Of a stretch of DNA of 35,922 nt, positions 27,449 to 35,922 are shown piece after piece. A model generated the notes under the pieces. The model ran no database searches. It was not told the origin of the DNA and worked only from the letters and a program-made list of their open reading frames with translations. Positions within the stretch are counted from its first letter, which is position 1. Each line of letters starts with the position of its first letter. The position numbers and the translations under genes were made by a program. The DNA is from Xanthomonas sp. (GTDB taxonomy: Bacteria > Pseudomonadota > Gammaproteobacteria > Xanthomonadales > SZUA-5). The stretch is taken from assembly GCA_020693165.1 (NCBI GenBank), contig JAIMJQ010000024.1, forward strand, positions 1 to 35,922. Reading direction: 5' to 3'.

Positions 27449-27583
27449 TCAGCCTGGTGCATCCGCGCGACGCCGATGACGCCGGCCATGTCGACATTCT
27501 GCTTGGGAGCAGCCGTTGAGCCGCGATTCGACGCGAAGTCATGACGTCCGCGACACCTCTGCATGGGCGTTGCGCGTGGCGCA

Positions 27584-30070
27584 CTACTGGCGATTGATCG
27601 CCGACACGGTGGGCAGCTTCCAGATCTCGCGGTTGTAGTCGCCAATCGTGCGGTCGGTCGAAAACTTGCCGCTGGCGCTGGTATTCATGATCGCCGAAAT
27701 CGCCCAGTTTTCGGCGTTCTGGTATAGCGCCGCAGCGCGCTGCTGCGCCGCCACGTAATCGGCGAAATCGGCACATACCATCCAATAGTCGCCAGCGTCG
27801 GTGAGGCTGTGCAAGATGTCATCGAAAATCCCCGGCTCGCACGGATTGAAATGGCCGACGCGGATCAGATTGATGACGCGGGCGAGGTTTTCATCGGCGG
27901 CAATCACCGACCCTGGGTTATATTCTGGGCGCAGCGCAGCGATTTCCCGTGTGGTTTTTCCAAACAGGAAGAAGTGCTCGGCGCCGACTTCTTCGCGAAT
28001 TTCAATATTAGCACCATCGAGCGTGCCAATGGTCAGTGCGCCGTTCATCATGAACTTCATGTTGCCGGTACCCGAAGCCTCCTTGCCGGCGGTGGAAATT
28101 TGCTCACTCAGGTCGGCTGCGGGACAGATCACTTCCATCAGCGAAACGCTGTAGTTGGGGATGAAGGCGACACGCAACCAGTCGCCGATCTCCGGGTCCT
28201 GATTGACCACATCGGCAATGGAAGTGATGAACTTGATGATCAACTTGGCCATCGCATAACCCGGCGCCGCCTTGCCGCCAAACAGCACGCAGCGCTTCAC
28301 CATCCCGCCAGTATCTCCACGCTTGATCCGCGCATACAGATGGATGACATGCAACGCGTTGAGCAGTTGGCGTTTGTATTCGTGGATGCGCTTGACCTGA
28401 ACGTCGAACAACGCGTCCGGCGGAAACTCGACCCCGCACTGGTGTTTGATCAGCGCGGCGAGGTCTCTCTTGTTGGCTGCCTTGATTGCCCGCCAGCTTG
28501 CCCGGAAAGCGCTATCGCGGGCCATCGGGGCGAGTTGGTGCAACTGCTCAAGATCGGTGATCCAGCCATCGCCGATGGTCTTGGTGATCAGCGCCGAGAG
28601 GCGCGGATTGGCCAGTGCCAGCCAGCGCCGCTGGGTGACCCCATTGGTCTTGTTGTTGAATTTGTCTGGCGCGAACTCATGAAAATCGCGCAGCAGACCC
28701 TCGGTCAGCAGACGGCTATGCAATGCAGCGACACCATTGACCGAAAAGCTGCCGACAATCCCCAGCCACGCCATGCGCACCATTGGCGTCGGGCCGTCGT
28801 CGATGATCGACATCCGTGCTTGGCGGTGGGTGTCGCCAGGCCAGCGATTGGCGACTTGCCGCAGAAAGCGGGCATTGATCTCATGGATGATCTCCAGATG
28901 CCGCGGCAGCAACGTCCGGAACAGGGCGACCGGCCAACGTTCCAGCGCTTCGGGCAACAGCGTGTGGTTGGTATAGGCCATGCAGCGGTTGGTGATGCTC
29001 CAGGCCATGTCCCATTCAAGGCCATGTTCATCCATCAGCAGCCGCATCATTTCCGGTATGGCAATGGTGGGGTGGGTGTCATTGAGTTGACATACGTGCT
29101 GCTCGGCGAAATGGGTGAAATCCTCTCCGCGAACCCGCTTCCAGCGCCGCAAGATGTCCTGCAAACTCGCCGAGGCGAGGAAGAACTGCTGCTTCAGGCG
29201 CAGCTCCTTGCCGTGCGCGCTTTGGTCGTTGGGGTACAGCACTTGCGAAATGCGCTCGGCATCACTCTGCGCCGAGACCGCTGCGGCGTAATCGCCGGCG
29301 TTGAACTCGGCCAGATTGAACTGCTCCAGCGAAGAGGCGCGCCACAAGCGCAGCGTGTTTACCGTGCCATTCTTGTAACCCGCGATCGGAAAATCGTGGG
29401 GAATCGCAAGGACATCGTCGGTGTCGGCCCAGCGCCAGCGCGCATGGCCATGTTCGTCGGCGTACATTTCGCTGTGGCCGCCAAACTTGATTCGCATCGT
29501 GTACTCGTGGCGGACGATTTCCCATGGAAAATCGTGCGCCAGCCAATGGTCGGGATCCTCGACCTGATAACCCTTGACGATGCGTTGCAGAAACATGCCG
29601 TAGTCATAACGGATGCCATATCCGATCACGGGTAACTGCAAGGTTGCGCAGCTGTCGAGAAAGCAGGCTGCCAGACGCCCCAGGCCACCGTTGCCCAGAC
29701 CGGCGTCATGCTCTTCCTCGGCAATATCCTCCAGGCGCAGACCAAGTTGCCGCAGCGCGTGTTCCATCTCCTCGGTCAGTCCCAGGTTCAGCAGGGTATT
29801 GCCGAGCGCCCGACCCATCAGATATTCAAGCGAGAGATAGTGACCACGGCGCGCGTTGGACTGGAAATAGGCGCCGCGTGTGGCTTCCCAGCGATCCATC
29901 AGGCGATCGCGCACGGCGAGCACGGTTGCGGTATAGCGATAGCGATTGCTGTCGTTGTAGCGATCGCGTCCGAGCGTGTAGGTCAGGTGACGCTGGATGT
30001 CGTGCTGCAGGCTCTCGGCGTCCATGCCCAGGGCAGGCAGGGGCGGGGCATCGGGAATAAGGCTGTTCAC
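27584..30070 (-). CDS. glgP: Glycogen/maltodextrin phosphorylase (copy 2)
   Basis: 828 residues if the GTG at 30070 is the start. The frame is open to 30250, but the upstream part looks non-coding; an internal ATG at 30025 is also possible. This is a second full GT35 phosphorylase. Landmarks are RRGHYLSLEYLMGRALGN near 85-102, GLGNGGLGRLAACFLDS near 134-150, VKRIHEYKRQLLNALHV, and the PLP site GTGNMKFMMNGALTIGT with K672. Sequence segments differ clearly from copy 1, for example LDGANIEIREEVG against WDGANIEMAQAIG. They are therefore diverged paralogues, not a recent duplication. It converges on malQ and diverges from ppdK. Confidence 0.94.
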   Translation of the reverse strand: MNSLIPDAPPLPALGMDAESLQHDIQRHLTYTLGRDRYNDSNRYRYTATVLAVRDRLMDRWEATRGAYFQSNARRGHYLSLEYLMGRALGNTLLNLGLTEEMEHALRQLGLRLEDIAEEEHDAGLGNGGLGRLAACFLDSCATLQLPVIGYGIRYDYGMFLQRIVKGYQVEDPDHWLAHDFPWEIVRHEYTMRIKFGGHSEMYADEHGHARWRWADTDDVLAIPHDFPIAGYKNGTVNTLRLWRASSLEQFNLAEFNAGDYAAAVSAQSDAERISQVLYPNDQSAHGKELRLKQQFFLASASLQDILRRWKRVRGEDFTHFAEQHVCQLNDTHPTIAIPEMMRLLMDEHGLEWDMAWSITNRCMAYTNHTLLPEALERWPVALFRTLLPRHLEIIHEINARFLRQVANRWPGDTHRQARMSIIDDGPTPMVRMAWLGIVGSFSVNGVAALHSRLLTEGLLRDFHEFAPDKFNNKTNGVTQRRWLALANPRLSALITKTIGDGWITDLEQLHQLAPMARDSAFRASWRAIKAANKRDLAALIKHQCGVEFPPDALFDVQVKRIHEYKRQLLNALHVIHLYARIKRGDTGGMVKRCVLFGGKAAPGYAMAKLIIKFITSIADVVNQDPEIGDWLRVAFIPNYSVSLMEVICPAADLSEQISTAGKEASGTGNMKFMMNGALTIGTLDGANIEIREEVGAEHFFLFGKTTREIAALRPEYNPGSVIAADENLARVINLIRVGHFNPCEPGIFDDILHSLTDAGDYWMVCADFADYVAAQQRAAALYQNAENWAISAIMNTSASGKFSTDRTIGDYNREIWKLPTVSAINRQ

Positions 30071-30288
30071 GCGGACGACCTGATCATTGCGGAGTTCGAG
30101 CACGGCTTGCGACCAACTGCCGAGTGTGCCCGCGCACCCCGTATGGCGCAAGGCTGCTGCTGTGCAGTCGCCGAATCTGGTCCGAGTGCCGCTGATCATT
30201 GAGGCTGCGCAAAGTCCGTGCGGCGGGCGTGGACGAATATCTGCCGCCAAGCATCACCTCGATCCACACTCCCAGGCAGGTACCTCCC

Positions 30289-33009
<2,721 letters not shown>

Positions 33010-33137
33010 TCGAAGCGCGCTGATGGCCATGCATCGATAACGCGGGAAAGTCGTCAGCGACGGGGCCCCGGTTTGGCCTCCATGCTTGCGCCTTCACGTG
33101 GTGTTGGCCAGACTGCCGAGCAATCGGAGGAGCGCCA

Positions 33138-34757
33138 GTGGCCATCGAACACGACATCCGCATACGCCTGGAAACACTGAACCGGATCGGCGTCGCGTTG
33201 TCGTCGGACCGCGACATCGGCAGCCTGATGGAGCGCATCGTCGAGGCGGCGCGCCAGTTCACGATGGCGGACGGCGCGACCTTCTATCGCAAGTCCGGCG
33301 ACACCCTGGTGTTCGACCTGCTGCGCAATGTCTCCCTCGGACTGGACCTCGGCGGTCGCGGTGGCGAACCGATCAATCTGCCGGAAATCGCGTTGCACCA
33401 TCCCGACGGCAGCCCGAACCACTCGCTGGTGGTCGCCTACGCCGCGTTGACCGGTACCACGGTCAACGTCGAGGACGCCCACACCGAGCCGGGTTTCGAT
33501 TTTTCCGGCACGCGTGCCTTCGATGCGCGCACCGGCTATCGCTCGCAGTCGTTCCTGACGGTGCCGATGAAGAACCATGCCGATGCGGTGATCGGCGTGC
33601 TGCAGCTGATCAACGCAGGCGGTCCGGATGGCGCGGTGCGCGCGTTCACCGATGCCGATCAGCAACTGGTGGAATCGCTGGCCTCGCAGGCGGCCATCGC
33701 GCTGAACAACCACACGCTGATCGAACAGATGGCGGAGCTGTTCGAGTCGCTGATCACGCTGATCAACAGCGCCATCGACGAGAAGTCGCCGTACACCGGC
33801 GGCCATTGCGAGCGCGTGCCGACGCTGACAATGCTGTTGGCCGACGCCGCCTCGCGGACCGGCGTCGGGCCGCTGGCGGGTTTCCGCATGAGCGACGCCG
33901 ACCGCTACGAACTGAAGATCGCCGGCCTGCTGCACGACTGCGGCAAGATCACCACGCCGGTGCATGTGGTCGACAAGGCGACCAAGCTGGAGACGCTGTT
34001 CGATCGCATCCATCTGGTCGACACCCGCTTCGAGGTGCTGATCCGCGATGTCGAGATCGCGCATCTGAAGGGCGAGCTGGACGCCGATGCCTGTCGCGCG
34101 CAGATCGAGCAACTGCGCGCGGATCGCGAGATCCTCCGGCGCAACAACACCGGCGGCGAGTTCATGTCGGATGCCGCGATCGCCGAGATCGAGCGCATCG
34201 CCGGCTACCGCTGGCTCGGGCCGGACGGGCAGGTGCAGCCGCTGCTCAGCGCCGAGGAGGTGATGAACCTCAGCATCCGCCGTGGCACGCTGAATGCCGG
34301 CGAGCGCGAAATCATCAACAACCACATCGTGTCGACCATCCGCATGCTGGAGGCGTTGCCGTGGCCACCGCACCTGCGCCGGGTGCCCGAGTACGCCGGC
34401 GGCCATCACGAGCGCATGGACGGCAAGGGCTATCCGCGCGGTCTCACCCGTGAGCAGATGAGCATCCAGGCGCGGGTGATGGGCATCGCCGACGTGTTCG
34501 AGGCGCTGACCGCTTCCGATCGCCCGTACAAGGCGCCGAAGACGCTGTCGGAATCGATCCAGATCCTCGGCCGGATGAAGCAGGACCAGCACATCGACCC
34601 GGACCTGTTCGATGTGTTCGTGCGCGAGCGCGTCTACCTCGACTACGCACGGCGTTTCCTCGATGCCAGCCAGATCGACCGCATCGACTGGCACAACGTG
34701 CCGGGCGTGGGCGCTGAACTGGCGGAGTATCTGATCGCCACCGAGGCGCAAGCCTGA
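33138..34757 (+). CDS. GAF/HD-GYP domain protein (probable c-di-GMP phosphodiesterase)
   Basis: 539 residues from a GTG start with a strong GGAGG seven bases upstream. A GAF domain covers about 10-195 (QSFLTVPMKNHADAVIGVLQLIN). The HD-GYP domain starts with YTGGHCERV (219-227) and LLHDCGKITTP, H266/D267. It is then interrupted by an insertion of about 100 residues (about 281-388), and resumes with INNHIVSTIRMLE (H396), GGHHERMDGKGYPRGL (H423, H424, E425; GYP 431-433) and IADVFEALTASDRPYK (D452). All metal ligands and the GYP motif appear present, so hydrolysis of c-di-GMP is likely. The protein has no membrane segment. It follows ppdK by 128 bp. Confidence 0.9.
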   Translation: MAIEHDIRIRLETLNRIGVALSSDRDIGSLMERIVEAARQFTMADGATFYRKSGDTLVFDLLRNVSLGLDLGGRGGEPINLPEIALHHPDGSPNHSLVVAYAALTGTTVNVEDAHTEPGFDFSGTRAFDARTGYRSQSFLTVPMKNHADAVIGVLQLINAGGPDGAVRAFTDADQQLVESLASQAAIALNNHTLIEQMAELFESLITLINSAIDEKSPYTGGHCERVPTLTMLLADAASRTGVGPLAGFRMSDADRYELKIAGLLHDCGKITTPVHVVDKATKLETLFDRIHLVDTRFEVLIRDVEIAHLKGELDADACRAQIEQLRADREILRRNNTGGEFMSDAAIAEIERIAGYRWLGPDGQVQPLLSAEEVMNLSIRRGTLNAGEREIINNHIVSTIRMLEALPWPPHLRRVPEYAGGHHERMDGKGYPRGLTREQMSIQARVMGIADVFEALTASDRPYKAPKTLSESIQILGRMKQDQHIDPDLFDVFVRERVYLDYARRFLDASQIDRIDWHNVPGVGAELAEYLIATEAQA

Positions 34758-34980
34758 AGCTCGGAGTGCGTCGTCCCCGGCAACGCTCCATTGGCGTTCC
34801 TGATCTGGCTTGCCTGGGCGTCTTGCCGACAGCTTTTTGTCTGCAAAGGACGCAAAGGACGCAAAAGGAAGCAATATCCGTGGTTGGCGTTTCCAATTTT
34901 CTGGTTCGCTGTTTCCGGCTTTCCTTTGCGTTCTTCGGGTCCTTTGCGGATAAAGGCATTTCACCATCACGACACCGACC
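34758..34980. other. Intergenic gap with an inverted-repeat element at 34841-34955
   Basis: CTGCAAAGGACGCAAAGGAC (from 34841) and its continuation to about 34877 pair imperfectly with 34912-34955, which contains TTTCCTTTGCGTTCTTCGGG and TCCTTTGCGGATAAAGG. The GCAAAGGACGCAAAGG class of dispersed repeats is common in proteobacterial intergenic DNA. The element lies 26 bp before the pseudouridine synthase start, so it could affect its transcript leader. Confidence 0.6.
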
Positions 34981-35703
34981 ATGACCGAACCCGTACGACT
35001 GTCGAAACACCTCGCGGCGCTATTGCCGTGTTCGCGCCGCGAGGCCGAGCTGTACATCGCCGGTGGCTGGGTGCGGGTGGACGGCGAGGTGGTCGAGGAA
35101 CCGCAGTTCAAGGTGACCACGCAGAAGGTCGAGCTGGATCTGCACGCCGAACTGGAATCCGCGTTGCCAGCGAGCATGCTCTGGCACAAGCCCGCCGGTG
35201 TCGATGCGGATACCGCCGGCGATCCGCTGTCGGGCTTGATCCGGCCGGCGTCGCGCTCGGCCGACGACGCTACCGGCGTGCGCACGCTGCGGCGCCACTT
35301 CACCCATCTGGACTCGGTGCTGGTGCTCGATCCCGAGGCCAGCGGGCTGGTGATGCTGACGCAGGACCGCCATCTGGCGCGCAAGCTCGGCGGCGATTTC
35401 AACCGCTTCGAACAGGAGTACGTGGTCGAGGTCGAAGGCCACTTGCCGCCGGGTGGGCTCGAGCGGATGCAGCGCGGCGAGGGCATCGAACGCCAGGCGC
35501 CGCCGTTGCTCAAGGTCAGCTGGCAGAGCGAGGCGCGCCTGCGCATCGCCGCCAAGGCGATCCTGCCGGGGCAGATCCAGCAGTTGTGCAAGGCCGCAGG
35601 GCTGGACGTGAAGTCGATCAGGCGCATCCGCATCGGACGCCTGCCGATGGCGAAGCTGGCGCCGGGGGAGTGGCGTTATCTGGCTGCGGACGAGCGGTTG
35701 TAG
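34981..35703 (+). CDS. RsuA-family rRNA pseudouridine synthase
   Basis: 240 residues. An N-terminal S4 RNA-binding domain (about 5-52) shows RLSKHLAALLPCSRREAELYIAGGWVRVDG. The synthase domain begins MLWHKPAGV near 66-74. The catalytic segment reads VLDPEASGLVMLTQD, so D117 takes the place of the catalytic Asp in the family motif GRLDxxTxGLLLLT; the Thr and the Gly-Arg before it are not conserved. The probable substrate is a uridine in rRNA, but the exact site (RsuA, RluB, RluE or RluF type) cannot be read. The ATG at 34981 follows an inverted-repeat element. A palindrome lies 16 bp after the stop. Confidence 0.85.
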   Translation: MTEPVRLSKHLAALLPCSRREAELYIAGGWVRVDGEVVEEPQFKVTTQKVELDLHAELESALPASMLWHKPAGVDADTAGDPLSGLIRPASRSADDATGVRTLRRHFTHLDSVLVLDPEASGLVMLTQDRHLARKLGGDFNRFEQEYVVEVEGHLPPGGLERMQRGEGIERQAPPLLKVSWQSEARLRIAAKAILPGQIQQLCKAAGLDVKSIRRIRIGRLPMAKLAPGEWRYLAADERL

Positions 35704-35719
35704 GCTTTCGCTTCAGTGG

Positions 35720-35737
35720 GTCCAGACTTGTCTGGAC
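35720..35737. terminator. GTCCAGAC hairpin after the pseudouridine synthase gene
   Basis: GTCCAGAC-TT-GTCTGGAC is a perfect 8-bp stem, 16 bp downstream of the stop. It is followed by GCTCTTCC rather than a clean T run. It is the inverse orientation of the core found in the array at 35755-35922. Confidence 0.4.
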
Positions 35738-35754
35738 GCTCTTCCTGGATACGA

Positions 35755-35922
35755 TGCAGAAGCGTCCAGACAAGTCTGGACCCACAAGAGCGGGCCAGAA
35801 GCGTCCAGACAAGTCTGGACCCACAAGAGCGGGCCAGAAGCGTCCAGACAAGTCTGGACCCACAAGAGCGGGCCAGAAGCGTCCAGACAAGTCTGGACCC
35901 ACAAGAGCGGGTCAGAAGCGTC
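35755..35922. repeat. 39-bp tandem array with palindromic cores
   Basis: GTCCAGACAAGTCTGGAC starts at 35764, 35803, 35842 and 35881, a strict 39-bp period, and a fifth unit begins at 35920. Each core is an 8-bp inverted repeat. The 21-bp remainder begins CCACAAGAGCGGG; one base differs in the last complete unit (GGTCAGAAG rather than GGCCAGAAG). The array runs off the window edge. Confidence 0.95.

Noticed and set aside
27449-27583. Remnant gene between malQ and glgP copy 2
   Set aside because: A short minus-strand frame ends here with VDMAGVIGVARMHQADYAIA, but it runs antisense into malQ and I cannot link it to a family.
27809-29635. 608-residue open frame on the plus strand
   Set aside because: It is opposite glgP copy 2, which has unmistakable phosphorylase motifs.
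33010-33137. c-di-GMP riboswitch before the HD-GYP gene
   Set aside because: The 128-bp leader lacks the conserved GEMM-type core sequence; no riboswitch can be supported.
33054-35633. 859-residue open frame on the minus strand
   Set aside because: It lies opposite the HD-GYP and pseudouridine synthase genes and shows no domain. It is His/Arg/Ala/Asp-rich, as expected for an antisense frame in high-GC DNA.
35618-35902. Repeat protein with 13-residue units
   Set aside because: The units come from the 39-bp DNA array whose palindromes explain the sequence; there is no plausible start or independent protein feature.
35755-35922. CRISPR array
   Set aside because: The spacers between palindromic cores are essentially identical, not unique, and no cas gene is present.

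Overview
The window is GC-rich, densely coded bacterial chromosome. Several features suggest a gammaproteobacterium of the Lysobacterales/Xanthomonadales type: a ygfB-pepP pair, a small DUF3011 protein, very high G+C at third codon positions, many palindromic intergenic repeats, and several c-di-GMP enzymes. The genus cannot be fixed from the sequence alone. I see no rRNA, tRNA, CRISPR array, transposase or phage gene.

Layout. 1-300: end of a tandem repeat array. 292-2617 (-): an overlapping operon ygfB - pepP - DUF2784 membrane protein. 2765-5035 (+): a PAS/GGDEF/EAL protein. 5036-5574: a repeat island with 179-bp units. 5575-6063 (-): a small secreted protein. 6289-8499 (+): katG, preceded by an OxyR-like operator and followed by a strong hairpin terminator. 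8645-11096 (-): an alpha/beta hydrolase, a lipoprotein and a secreted CAP-domain protein. 11213-13164 (-): adhC-fghA, the glutathione-dependent formaldehyde pathway. 13404-13841 (+): a fungal-type cytosine deaminase with a poly-C tract at its promoter. 13860-16727 (-): a periplasmic beta-propeller diguanylate cyclase. 16988-17809 (+): a sulfotransferase. 17946-18600 (-): a DUF3011 protein translationally coupled to a broken EF-hand gene.

The core is a glycogen/maltodextrin block. glgP, glgB, glgX and malQ (18951-27448, +) form one tightly overlapping operon. Facing it is a second glycogen phosphorylase gene (27584-30070, -), divergent from pyruvate phosphate dikinase ppdK (30289-33009, +). 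The set can remodel and break down branched alpha-glucan: phosphorolysis by GlgP, debranching by GlgX, recycling of short maltodextrins by MalQ, branching by GlgB. PpdK connects PEP and pyruvate at the bottom of glycolysis. The polymer-making genes glgA and glgC are not in the window.

After ppdK come a GAF/HD-GYP c-di-GMP phosphodiesterase-like protein (33138-34757) and an RsuA-family pseudouridine synthase (34981-35703). The window ends in a 39-bp tandem array whose units each carry a palindrome.

The least ordinary observations are: a 138-bp palindromic repeat fixed in frame inside glgX; the EF-hand gene with two independent lesions, still coupled to DUF3011; the poly-C tract in the deaminase promoter; the OxyR-like katG operator; and several distinct palindromic repeat families.
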